This document shows positions 1-8,597 of a stretch of 11,678 nt of DNA, piece by piece. This stretch comes from Cyclostephanos tholiformis. Its lineage: Eukaryota > Bacillariophyta > Thalassiosirophyceae > Thalassiosirales > Thalassiosiraceae. The notes below the pieces were generated by a model. That model did not search any database. It was not told the DNA's origin and worked only from the letters and a program-made list of their open reading frames with translations. A program made the position numbers and the translations under genes. Within the stretch, counting starts at the first letter, position 1, and each line of letters begins with the position of its first letter. The DNA lies in assembly GCA_036939975.1 (NCBI GenBank), contig JALLPB010001015.1:1-11678 (forward strand), in the 5' to 3' direction.

Positions 1-108
1 GGGCGGATCAGAGCCCATCAATATTTCACTAGCATTAAGGGCGTGAAACTTACCTGGGCAGAATTACTATTCAACGAGGGGGAAGACGGGGATGAACGTC
101 AACGACAA
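1..108 (+). other. Possible 3' end of a truncated ORF
   Basis: Frame 1 is open from the first base to a TGA at 106-108 and encodes 36 residues including a stretch reading AHQYFTSIKGVKLTWAELLF and an acidic, Gln/Arg-rich end. The other two plus frames stop within the first 45 bases. The composition is protein-like, so it could be the last exon of a gene or the tail of a transposon ORF entering from outside the window. It is too short to assign to a family and may be chance. Confidence 0.2.
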
Positions 109-850
109 TGATGTTCGGGAAGAACATCCACATCATGGCGATAAGTACGGATTGTGAGAGATGTGGTATGTGGCTGAATAGTTAGTGATTAGCATAAGTT
201 AGTAGGGGAAAAAAAATCCAAAAAAAGCAATCCTTGTACCGCAAGATGACACGGCCTACGTTTTTGGGAGGTGGTGGAGAGTCCTCTTCCATTTTCTCAG
301 GCAACCGAACTCATGTCGCCGTGCCCTGCCCCCCGCCCCTATGATAATCTGCCGAGGTGCCCCTGCCAAGGCCTCTCCTCATGCTGCTCGAGTACGAGGC
401 ATCTCCTTGGTATCGCCTGAGTACCCACGCGAAGATCTTGGGCCTCAGAATGCGTGTTCGAATGGAATCATGGAATGATTTTTTGAGTTCAAGGTACTGA
501 ACTGTTTTGAGCCAAGTGAATTTACTCACCTGCACCACCATCCCTGGATGCTTATTTTACATCTGGAGTTGTGATATGCCTCGTGAATTTCATGCCATGC
601 TATTTTTTCAAGAGAGGAAGTCAAGTGGATCACTCTACGGGGCCATAGGAGAAGCTAAAAATGCTAATATGCGTAAGGAGGACACTCCAAATCAATTACA
701 AGTTGCAGCCAAATTGAGACTGAGGGAATGTGAGAGAAAGTGGAGAGGGAAAGAGAGTGAGACAGATCTGGTGTCGTATTTCTTTTTCGAGTCCTGGCCA
801 GCTGCTTTTGGGCGGGCCGGCATGCACGACACTAACAATGGCACGTGAGC
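109..850. other. Stretch without a supportable gene
   Basis: Several overlapping ORFs of 70 to 113 codons lie here on both strands, but none shows a recognisable domain, a consistent composition or a convincing splice structure. There are short A runs (about 209-227) and a short C-rich patch near 330-345. I see no RNA gene or repeat here. The region may be intergenic or decayed transposon DNA next to the repeat cluster that follows. Confidence 0.35.
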
Positions 851-852
851 TT

Positions 853-1056
853 GAAACTTGTCCCCTAGCTATAATCTTGTCCAAATAGTTGTCCGAGGTG
901 GACAACTTGGGAACAAGTTTGATTTTCGGACAACTTGGGAACACGTGGTACAAAACTCGCAAGTTCCTTCGTGAAAGCGGACAACTCAGGGACAACTTTG
1001 ATTTTTGGACAACTCGGGGACAAGTTTTGGATGCGAAACTTGTCCGGAGGTTGTCC
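853..1056. repeat. Cluster of direct and inverted GGACAAC / GGACAAGTTT repeats
   Basis: The module GGACAACT..GGGACAA..TTTGATTTT occurs at 900-927 and 979-1006 (about 23 of 28 positions shared). Each copy is followed exactly 28 bp after its start by another GGACAACT (928 and 1007). Reverse-complement elements flank them: AAACTTGTCC at 854-863 and again at 1036-1045, AGTTGTCC at 887-894 and GTTGTCC at 1050-1056. Two hairpins result. One is 887-907 (8-bp stem, 5-nt loop), with a further CTTGT/ACAAG pairing at 876-880 and 913-917. The other is 1007-1056 (7 bp, 4x4 internal loop, 10 bp, 8-nt loop). It looks like a MITE-type or satellite-like element. No target duplication was identified, so its true borders are uncertain. 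Confidence 0.75.
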
Positions 1057-1286
1057 GCAAACTCCGTCCAATTCCGTACCAAGCTACATACGGCTCATGA
1101 CAAAAATTAGTCCCATTCACTGTAAATCCAAACTGATGAGTAAGTACCACATGTACGACTTGTACAACGTAAATAAATAATTCCCTCAACCTCATATGAT
1201 ATTGCTCTTGGTGTAACTTGAATTCGTAAACCTTACTATACAAAATATTTGAAAAAAATTTACATCCACATTGTCTGTATTGCCAG

Positions 1287-3392
1287 TCACTTCCGCTTCC
1301 ACATGGTAATGTCGTCTTCCTTCATCCACCACCGAGGACATTCGAACTCGGCAATCAACTCGTAATGCTCCACCAAAAAGGTCTGAAATTTGCGAGACGA
1401 ACAAAATCCGCAGTCCGGACCCGTGGCGCCTGTCATCAAATCAATCTTCGTTTCTCTTTCGCCTGCATATATCACGATGTCTCCGCCCAATCGATGATAT
1501 CTCTCCAGGCATGTCAGATCCCATATATCGGGCAATTTCGGTCCCTCGGCCATGACATGCTTGTTATCCTCGGCATCCGGATTGTTGGGCCACACCATGA
1601 GCAAAGCGCGATCCGAATTCTCGGGATCGACATTATCGCAGAAGACGGTGGATGCATCGCCCTCGCGAACGGGAAAGTACGACTGAGATGCGAAGTATTC
1701 ATTGTCGTCCTTTCCTATCGTATCCTCCGGTTGCGATTCGCCAGTAGGGCGGACATCGTACGCCACGACATCCGCGCCCATTCTTGACAGGACGTAACTC
1801 CAATAGCCCGTGCCGGCTCCCATCTCTACGATTCTAGGCGCGAGCGCCACAATCTCTCTCGCGACGGCGTTGCTCAGGATACCAAACCCAATCGTGCGCT
1901 GCAACGGACCGATGATCAGGTCGTTCAAGATCTCCAACTGACTAGCGACATATCCCCGTTCGCGATGTACAAGAAACGATTGGCGCATCACAATGGAGGT
2001 ATCGATGCGTCGCACGCCATCCCTCATGACTTGCGCCGACTTGCGTATGCCATAGTTGGCGCACGTTACGATTTCGCGTTCCTCGTTGGTCGGGGTGGAT
2101 CTGTACACTCGTGTATACGCCATGGGCATCAGCGCCATGACGCGTCGATGAATTTCCTCGTATAAATTGGCATCATCCTCGTGCGGGTACATTTGAAAAT
2201 TCTCGCTCAGATATATAGACGTCGGATCGAGGTCCAAATGCCCCATCAGCGCGGTGACGATACGCCTGTCTTGCGCGTCCAAGCCCGCTCCGGTGCCATC
2301 GTCCGGCATCGGCCGCCTCGATGCCGGTATCAAAATGTCGCTGACAAGGTTCATCATCCCAATGGCCTTACTCTCCTCTTCCAAGAACGAGTGAAATGAT
2401 TCCGTCATTCGTCCACTCCCCTCCAAGTGGCTCAGTATCGTCGATTCGCATTTCGATGCGACCGCCGATCTCGCGCCCCGACGACGGGACCTGACGATGC
2501 CGAGACAGCTCTCTCCCCAGACGGTATGCAGCGTGGCATCGGCATCCCCCTCCTCCAACAGGCATCGGATGAGTCGCTGGTTCAACCCCTCGCATGCGTA
2601 ATGCAATGCGGTGTAGGCGCAGTAATTCCTCGCGTCGACGTAGTTGTTTATGGACGACGCGCCATCGTCGTTCCCCGCTTCTTCTCTCTCTCTCCCCCCC
2701 CCCACCCCCCTCGCATTCAACAGCAGTCTCATCGTAACGACCCTCTCCTCGTCGGACGGCCCACCATCCTCGACGGAAGGCGTATCAGGCATGCAACACG
2801 CCATAAGCGCCGTCCATCCCTCCCCGTCGGTCAACTCGCGATTCGCGCCACGGGTCAGTAGGGCCCGCACGGCGATCGGACGGCACGATCGGGCTAGCAG
2901 GTGCAACGGCGGGCGCGAACACGCGCCGTGCGTCCGGGTCGGCTGGTCAGGATCGACGCCGAGCTCGTCGAGTAGGAACGACGCGATGGACAGGAACGTC
3001 GATAGGGGTGTCGTCGTCGCCGTGCTCCCCCCCCCCTTCCCGTCGTCGTTTTCGTCGTCGTCGTCGTCGCGTCGCTGCCGCGACGATAGGAGGAGGCCGA
3101 GACACGCATTGTACAGGAGGGGACGTCCGTCGGAACCGACCTCGTTCCCCCCCAGTGGAGGGAAGTACCTGCGAATATCCTCGACGACGGGATTGCACAG
3201 GTCCGTCGAGTATTCGATCCATTCGCATTGGACCGATGATGGCGAATAACGGGGGTAGGGATAGTCGTTGTTGTCCGCTACTACCGACGGTGGTTGTGGG
3301 CCGATCGCGGCGGAGGGCAACGTCCGACCGGAGGTTTGAATCGCGCGTATTATGCCCCGGTTGAGGGCGTCGATTAGCTCGTCGGAGTTCAT
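1287..3392 (-). CDS. Ankyrin-repeat protein with C-terminal SAM methyltransferase-like domain
   Basis: A single uninterrupted exon encodes 701 aa. The ATG at 3392 has a good context (CACC before ATG). Residues 160-200 (PPLHLLARSC, a LL..GAN turn, then GWTALM) and 258-288 (YTALHYACEG, LLEEGDADA) are degenerate ankyrin repeats, a fold for protein binding. Residues 521-531 read IVEMGAGTGYW, the glycine-rich SAM-binding motif I. VVAYDVRP at 543-549 supplies the acidic residue (D546) expected to hold the SAM ribose. LLMVWP (597-602) and GGDIVIYAGE (636-645) fit the later strands of a Rossmann-like class I methyltransferase. A poly-Asp stretch lies at 109-117. There is no signal peptide or membrane segment, so it is probably cytosolic or nuclear. 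The substrate is unknown; a protein target recruited by the ankyrin part is a guess. Its 5' end faces the sulfotransferase-like gene. Methyltransferase fold is likely, activity unproven. Confidence 0.82.
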   Translation of the reverse strand: MNSDELIDALNRGIIRAIQTSGRTLPSAAIGPQPPSVVADNNDYPYPRYSPSSVQCEWIEYSTDLCNPVVEDIRRYFPPLGGNEVGSDGRPLLYNACLGLLLSSRQRRDDDDDENDDGKGGGSTATTTPLSTFLSIASFLLDELGVDPDQPTRTHGACSRPPLHLLARSCRPIAVRALLTRGANRELTDGEGWTALMACCMPDTPSVEDGGPSDEERVVTMRLLLNARGVGGGREREEAGNDDGASSINNYVDARNYCAYTALHYACEGLNQRLIRCLLEEGDADATLHTVWGESCLGIVRSRRRGARSAVASKCESTILSHLEGSGRMTESFHSFLEEESKAIGMMNLVSDILIPASRRPMPDDGTGAGLDAQDRRIVTALMGHLDLDPTSIYLSENFQMYPHEDDANLYEEIHRRVMALMPMAYTRVYRSTPTNEEREIVTCANYGIRKSAQVMRDGVRRIDTSIVMRQSFLVHRERGYVASQLEILNDLIIGPLQRTIGFGILSNAVAREIVALAPRIVEMGAGTGYWSYVLSRMGADVVAYDVRPTGESQPEDTIGKDDNEYFASQSYFPVREGDASTVFCDNVDPENSDRALLMVWPNNPDAEDNKHVMAEGPKLPDIWDLTCLERYHRLGGDIVIYAGERETKIDLMTGATGPDCGFCSSRKFQTFLVEHYELIAEFECPRWWMKEDDITMWKRK

Positions 3393-3511
3393 GGTGAGTG
3401 TGTCATTTTCGCGGGAAGGGAGGGCAATGGGTCCCCCCGGCCCCCCGCCCCCCCGCCCCCCTGCGCGCCCCCCAAACCCTGGAGAAGCTCAATGCCAAAA
3501 ATAAACTGCCG
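3393..3511. promoter_or_regulatory. Short divergent intergenic region with five-run C tract
   Basis: Only 119 bp separate the start codons of the ankyrin-methyltransferase gene (minus) and the sulfotransferase-like gene (plus), so both promoters or 5' UTRs must share this space or extend into the neighbouring coding sequence. The core at 3433-3473 has C runs of 6, 6, 7, 6 and 6 separated by one or a few other bases, so the minus strand can form a G-quadruplex and the plus strand an i-motif. An out-of-frame ATG at 3425 and another at 3492 precede the chosen plus-strand start. I see no TATA box. Confidence 0.5.
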
Positions 3512-5040
3512 ATGCCAAAACAGGAAACCGACAGATCCCCGATGGCCATTCGAAACAGATTACGGGTGGAAAATGGCGGAGAGAATGCCGCCGATAGCGA
3601 GCATCATGTAATGGTTGAGGGCGGTGGTCACGCTCGTGTCAAAGCTGGACGGGGAAAAGTCGTCGTCGGAGCGGCGGCGGCGGTGGCATTTTCCCTGGTC
3701 ATATTATGCTGCGGCGGCGGCAGCGGCGGCGGCGGCGGCGGCGGCTACCCGATAACGGGAGGTGGGTACGACGGATCGTCGACCTCCTCACGTGCGTTCA
3801 CCGAGACGACTCCACACAGAGCGGTGCGGATCCCCGAACAACAAAGTATCGTCTCGACAATCTCGGGGGGTGGGGGTGGGAATTGGAGCCAATGCGTCGT
3901 CGACCCCCCCACTCCCCGCTCGATGGCGACGAGACGCCAAATAACGGACGTAGTCAACGGGAAGGGTGTGGAGCCGCTTTGGTTGCCCGCCTATCCCACA
4001 TCCCTCCCGAACAGGCCATATGCCGATCTCATCGCCGCGTTGACGGGTGTTGCCAACGGCGCTAGGTCGTACTATCGAAGTTCCAAAACGCTTAGGCGAT
4101 GTCACGACGTCGTGAGGGGCGGCGGCGGCGGGAGTGACAACGACGTTCGAGCTATCACGTGCGAGACGGTGCATCGTGAGTAGTAACTACTATTTTTTTT
4201 TTTTTTTTCCAACGACGCGCTTTCGCTTTCGCCCCCCCCCCACCTACCCACCGTTCGTCGTGAACATCGTGTAATGGACGGCAAGAATGATATTATCGTC
4301 GTCTCTCTCACATCGAACCCTCCCCCCCCCGCCGATCGAAATCCCTCCACACGTAATCGAATTTCGTCCGATTATGCCGCATCCTATTCCCGCGGGCGAT
4401 AAAAGCCATCGTTCCTTGCCTATCGCCGCATCCGTCGTCGCAATCACCAAATTTCGGCAACGTTGTACTCGTGGCACTGCGCAATCCCCTCACGGCCTTC
4501 CCGGCATATCACCAATCGAAGGCCGAGAAGTACCACGGTCAGGTGGGACAGGTGGAGAGGAAGGAGTGGATCGAATTCCGGGATGTATTTGGGGAACAAC
4601 TTTTCGCAGAGTGGAAGGGGTTCATCATGGAATGGAGGGACATGTCGCCGTATACCGTCGGCGATTACGTGCCGTACGAGCATTGGATGGACGAAACGAG
4701 GGGACCGTCGCTCGTGATTGCATTGTCCAAAATACTCGAGAGGGAGGGATTTCCCGTACTGTACGATGCCGATACGGACGATGGCAGGAGGGGGTTGGGA
4801 TGTCTGTGGCACAAACACATGTACGAAGCGATCGCCGAGGAGGAGGAGAAACTAGCGGGTTGGTACGTTCCAAAATATTCGAGGGGGCAACTAGAGTTCA
4901 TGACGACCGGATTGGATGCGTTCGCGAGAGAAATCGAGGAGAAGCGGGATGACGACAAGCGACCCGGCGATGAACAACTCATTACGATACTTCGCGAATA
5001 CAGAAATGCAATTCGTGCCGATTCAGTAGAGAATGAATGA
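3512..5040 (+). CDS. Type II membrane protein with sulfotransferase-like domain (join 3512..4175, 4406..5040)
   Basis: Two exons encode 432 aa. The intron 4176-4405 joins CAT C to CC in phase 1, giving ..CETVHPIVPC... Residues 48-67 are a signal-anchor helix (VVVGAAAAVAFSLVIL core) after a basic stretch, followed by a Gly-rich linker and a luminal domain, the usual layout of Golgi sulfotransferases. Residues 155-179 (LWLPAYPTSLPNRPYADL then IAALTG) sit where the 5'-phosphosulfate loop is expected. VALRNPLTAFPAYH (244-257) matches the 3'-phosphate motif (RNP..). A later YVPYEHWMDE segment plus helix resembles the conserved C-terminal YEDL region. Expected role: transfer of sulfate from PAPS to a glycan or protein. 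The loop lacks the standard PKSGTTW residues, so activity is uncertain. 3512 is the first in-frame ATG; 3542 and 3611 (the latter with stronger Kozak context) are alternatives. It converges on the transporter gene. Confidence 0.65.
4176..4405 (+). other. Phase-1 intron of the sulfotransferase-like gene
   Basis: The donor is GTGAGT at 4176 and the acceptor AAAAG ends at 4405. Exon 1 would otherwise stop at 4183. The exon 2 frame has an upstream stop at 4354, so splicing is needed to link them. Only two AG sites lie upstream of exon 2 (4284-4285 and 4404-4405); only the second restores the frame without a stop. The intron holds a T18 run (4193-4208 region), a C10 run near 4232 and a C9 run near 4322. 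Confidence 0.75.
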
Positions 5041-5128
5041 GGAGACAATACTTTTTCGATGGTGTAAATCAGGCAGTTGTCTAGAGCATCACTGTCCCCG
5101 TCCCGATGGAGGCGCCTTCTCGGGAAAA
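5041..5128. other. Convergent 3' spacer between two genes
   Basis: Only 88 bp separate the TGA of the sulfotransferase-like gene from the stop of the transporter gene on the other strand. Both mRNAs must therefore end here or overlap. A short inverted repeat, TCCCGA (5101-5106) with TCGGGA (5120-5125) around the palindrome AGGCGCCT (5110-5117), could form a small hairpin. No clear AATAAA signal is visible on either strand. Confidence 0.4.
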
Positions 5129-8035
5129 TCATATGGCATCGTCAGTATCTCTTAAGAGCTTGACCAAGGAAAAACTTGTTCCGAGAAGTCCAACTACACC
5201 TCCAATTCCTAATATAGCCAAGGAAGCACGACTGTAACCGTTCAATTTGAAAGAAAATAGCGCGGGTAAGATGAATGCCAGCATAGTTCCGGTGAAGGCT
5301 CCGACGAGGTCCAAAACGTCGATCAAAGATGGACTTTTTATGGCGGAAACGGTCGCAATCAACCAAATTGCGAATGTTAGAGCTGCGTGCCACAAAAATG
5401 TGAGTTGCCTCCCATCACTATCCGGGATAATCCAGCTTGGAGGTGGTACGAATGATGTAGAGGATACAGTGCTCTCCGAAAATGATGCATCTCCGGATCT
5501 ACTAGAGAGGGGAGATGGATTTATCTCCTTTCCCTTCTGTCCTCCGATGCTTGCGATGGCATTTGTTTCACGATCTCCTCCCAACAGAGCCTGAGTCAAA
5601 GGCCCGCTTTCGTCGTTGACGTCATCCCACCATTCTCCGTCGGCTCTGAGGTCAGCGATCCCGGAACTTTTCCGCCTCCACCGTTCGAAGAAAGAACGAC
5701 GTTTCATTTGCACGAATTCTCCCGCAGCATCGGGATCATCAAGCTCCCCTTTGATATCAACGATTTGCCGTCTCGGCCTTCCTCTGCAGAAGGTGCATCT
5801 CCATACGGAAAATACCGCCGAGGCAGCGCATTTGCGCATGAGGTGACAAAGCTGTAAGCGTCCTAAACCACTTCGGTGATAAAATTTGTGCATATCGACG
5901 AGCATAAGAATCGTCATTTCCCGGCAGGTGAGGAAAGGAAGGGGGAAGGTAAATATCATATTCAGGCACAGCAGCAACCGTGCTATATTCGCCAGGGTTG
6001 TATCAGCTGGGTATCCCATCAACTGTATGATTCGAATTCAATAAGATTTCGCTTCGATGAAGTTGATGCATAAATGAACACAGGAACGACTCACCACATC
6101 GGCTGGGGTCATGGAACCAAACGTGAGATAGGAGAAGACGCCAATAGCTAAAGATGCTTGCAGAGCCAGTGCGATGGAGTTTGTTGACACTCGTCGCCAT
6201 ATTCTGGGGTTCCTCACCTGCGGAGGAAGCGATTCATAAGCTAGGTTGACGGTGTGATGACACACGAACGTAAATACGAAACAGCCGAGAGATTCGACTA
6301 GACCAGAGAATGAGCGTACTTCGATCCAGTACTCGTAAAAAGACGTTTCGTCGCCACCGCCACCTTCGGGGTTCGCACACGAAAAGTAAAGGTACACGAC
6401 GGCCATCATCAGAAATACGATCGATAGGATGGATACGAACGAGAATTTCGCCATCGGTTTCATCAACCTCGGGCACGATAAGGGCAGCATGAAGATGGCG
6501 CTGACACCGAAGGCGAGGAGATCATCGTCATATAGCCCCCCGTACTCGCTAGTAGAGTCGGATGCGGTCGGCCCGATCGCCATCCGTCGCAAGGCCAGGC
6601 CGAAATTGTCCCTAACCACCACGACGTACGCGACGAGGCATCCGCCGGCATATAGCGCTTTAGATATCAGGACTGCGAGGCGCCCCGCGTTCCCGAACGC
6701 CTCGAGGCCGAGCTCTTCGTACGTGCACGGCCGTCGGAGGGGCGGGTTCGCGTCATCCAAGGAATCGACAGACGGAGAAATGGGGGCGTCGATGACCGTT
6801 TCCACGCGCAGCGGCGAGAAATATCGAGGTCGCGTCACGTCCATCGTTAGCGAATCGTACCGAAGATCGTTTTCGTTCGGTCGCTGCATGGCGGATGGCT
6901 CTAACGGGTGATCGAAATACAAGCCCGTCTGCTTCGTCGGGGTGGTAAAATGTAAGAACGAATTTCCAACGTCATCGTTCTCGTCTTTTCTTTCCTCTTC
7001 CTCCTCCTCCTCCTGCGCCATCAGTGGAGATCTATCCGCCTCTCCCTCGTGCATCGTTCGCGCGCCCCCCAGCATATTACCGATCGAAGGTCGTTGAACG
7101 TCGTCTGTCCCGTCCTCGGCATCACCCGTCGTTTCTCCGTCCTCCCCTCCCAGCGTCGTTGCTAAATATCGTCGATCGCGTCGTACGAAGCTTTCGACCT
7201 TCTCCAAGTAATCATTCCCATCGTCATCGTTATTTCGATCCTCGTCGTCGTCCGGTAATCTCGATCCCGAGCCGACGACGACGACGACGTCATTCGCGGT
7301 ACGACGACGACGACGACGACGACCGCTGCTGAGGTCGACGATCAGATCCAACGACGCCTTCGTCAATAAGGCGAAGCCGAATAATGACAGTACGGATATC
7401 AATCCGCCGCTCGATGCGAACGCTCCCCCGAGTCCCATGGCTCCCGCCCCGATGATCGAATTCGCGAAGTTGAGCGTCGTGCCGATTATCGCCATCTCGT
7501 ATCGTCGACCTCCTCCTCCTCCACCCCCATCATCATCATCCCGTCGTATCCGTCGAGGAATGATCTCCCCCCTACGTCTCCGCCCACCGTCGTCGTCGTC
7601 GTCGTCGTTATCCTCCTCCTCCTCCTCCCCCCTCCCCCCACCACCGCCATCGGCATCGTCGTTCGTGTCATCGGCATATCCCTGGAACGACGACGACGGT
7701 CGTCGATCACGATCGTCGACGTAATCTTCATCATCGATTGCCGGGGACATGAGACCTCGGAACCACGGATGGGACGCGACGTAACGCGCCGCCGCCGTCT
7801 CATCCTCGTCCTCGTCGTCATCGTCGTCGTCGTCGGGGAAAACGTCCTCCTCCTCCCCCCCCCCTCTTCCCGCCAACGCCAACCCGCCGTCGTCGTCGAC
7901 CGGAGGAGGGAACGCCCCCGGGGGAGGCAAGGCCGGCGTCTCTCGGCGCGATCCTTCGTTATTTCGTTCGTCGTCGTTGCGCCTGGCTCCCGATAGGATG
8001 GAGAATGGCGACCGCCACGACGTGGCGCTTGCCAT
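5129..8035 (-). CDS. AAAP/SLC38-type amino acid transporter with large insertions (join complement 6095..8035, 5129..6022)
   Basis: Two exons encode 944 aa. The start at 8035 has a near-ideal Kozak context (CCACCATGGC). TM1 begins at residue 179, with NSIIGAGAMGLGGAF (192-206) matching the NxxxGxGxLxLPxAF signature of the amino acid/auxin permease family, and TM2 follows to about 236. Further helices lie at 450-478, 506-520, 529-551, 577-597, 617-640, 656-690, 853-875, 881-906 and 912-938. LGCFVFTFVCHHTVNLAYESL (583-603) fits the conserved central helix and loop. Expected role: proton- or sodium-coupled amino acid transport, at the plasma membrane or vacuole. Oddities: a 178-residue N-terminus rich in Asp/Glu/Gly, a loop of about 200 residues between TM2 and TM3, and a hydrophilic stretch of about 160 residues (690-850). 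All are poor in conserved sequence and largely built from GAC/GAG microsatellites. The family is clear; the substrate is not. Confidence 0.87.
6023..6094 (-). other. Phase-0 intron (72 nt) of the transporter gene
   Basis: Read on the minus strand the donor is GTGAGT (starting at 6094) and the acceptor CATACAG ends at 6023. Splicing joins ..TPADV to LMGYPADTTLANIAR.., restoring a continuous transporter helix and loop. If retained, exon 1 runs to a stop at 6038, removing the C-terminal 297 residues including at least four membrane segments. Confidence 0.85.
7264..7323 (+). repeat. (ACG)n/(GAC)n microsatellites inside the transporter gene
   Basis: Two near-perfect trinucleotide runs, about 7273-7289 and 7301-7323, lie in the exon of the transporter gene. 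On the coding (minus) strand they encode a Val run (about residues 248-254) and an Arg run (239-245) at the start of the long loop after TM2. They are prone to length variation in steps of three bases, which keeps the frame. Confidence 0.8.
7500..7870 (+). repeat. Simple-repeat-rich segment encoding acidic and glycine runs
   Basis: TCG/GTC runs (7589-7608, 7801-7836), TCC/CTC runs (7505-7525, 7609-7630, 7845-7856) and a C10 run (7855-7864) follow one another. On the coding strand of the transporter gene they give the poly-Asp, poly-Glu and poly-Gly stretches of its N-terminal region (about residues 60-180). The opposite strand stays open over much of this interval because the repeats contain no stop codons; that ORF has no sign of being real. 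Confidence 0.8.
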
Positions 8036-8597
8036 GGTGGAGGGCGAGTCTTTTTATTATTATTACCTCTATTATGAGATATCGTATGTGGGATCACTTT
8101 TAGGCTTATTTATTATGCGCTTGTAGATGGGGGGAAATTACAAAAAAATGGACAGAAATCTCTACCTAGAGAGCGTTTCGCTCCTCGGAGAACCATAGTA
8201 TTGTGTCGTCGGCAAAAGTACCGTTCCGTTCAAGCCGAAAAATGACTTTTACGTACCCCTAAACAGTACTACCTTACTCTACACAATTATTTTTTGTTTT
8301 CGGCCGTCACTGCATCATATTTTTTTGTCATGATGTCATGACCGTAAAATAAAACCAAAAATAATAGGGTGTAGGTAGTCGTCGGAACCGCACGAGGGCG
8401 GGGGCTACTCTCCTTCGAGGATCTCAGTCCTCGATAAGATCGGCTATCGAAAGCCTACCAACCGTACGAGATAGAGGGATTTTTATCTTGAGTAAACTTA
8501 ACGCCCACCTGACTGTGGATCCGTTTTTCACCGTGCTCCGTCGCTTTGACGCGTCAGCGCTTGCCGCCCTCGAAACGCATTGATAGAAAGACCGACG
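8036..8597. promoter_or_regulatory. Divergent promoter region between transporter and glycosidase genes
   Basis: This 562-bp spacer separates the two start codons. It is more AT-rich than the flanking genes, with TTATTATTATTA near 8053, T runs at 8290-8297 and 8320-8326, and a TGTCATGATGTCATGAC repeat at 8326-8342. Hairpins include GAGCG/CGCTC at 8170-8183 and TCGAGGA/TCCTCGA at 8415-8434 (7-bp stem, 6-nt loop). The 10-bp palindrome TGACGCGTCA lies at 8547-8556, 42 bp before the plus-strand ATG. I found no hydrophobic ORF here that could supply a signal-peptide exon for the downstream gene. Confidence 0.45.
8547..8556. promoter_or_regulatory. TGACGCGTCA palindrome, possible bZIP site
   Basis: This perfect 10-bp palindrome contains TGACGC on both strands. 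TGACGC/TGACGT elements are known CO2- and cAMP-responsive sites in Phaeodactylum carbonic anhydrase promoters, bound by bZIP factors. Here it lies just upstream of the glycosidase start and could be promoter or 5' UTR. Function is inference from the motif only. Confidence 0.25.

Noticed and set aside
311..848. Two ORFs (76 codons minus, 113 codons plus) in the left flank
   Set aside because: No domain, mixed composition and no neighbour or splice support; the length is not unusual for random sequence.
889..1243. Several short ORFs through the 853-1056 repeat cluster
   Set aside because: They translate the repeat itself in both directions, producing duplicated peptides such as FGQLG and LGTSLIFG; this is explained by the DNA repeat.
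2644..3249. Plus-strand open frame of 201 codons antisense to the ankyrin-methyltransferase gene
   Set aside because: Ser/Arg/Pro low complexity produced by the complement of poly-Asp and Gly codons; no domain, and the minus frame has clear motifs.
3398..3511. Extension of the sulfotransferase-like gene upstream of 3512
   Set aside because: The frame is open, but it starts at GTG, passes through the C-run tract as a Pro-rich segment and abuts the opposite gene's start codon; the first real ATG is 3512.
4287..4952. Plus-strand 221-codon frame overlapping exon 2 of the sulfotransferase-like gene
   Set aside because: It is one frame off the conserved RNP-containing exon and is Gly/Arg-rich without any motif; it runs across the intron acceptor.
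7486..8097. Minus-strand open frame of 203 codons overlapping the transporter N-terminus in another frame
   Set aside because: It exists because the TCG/TCC repeats lack stop codons in all frames; the peptide is only Arg/Thr/Met/Gly runs and the transporter frame has the Kozak start and conserved helices.
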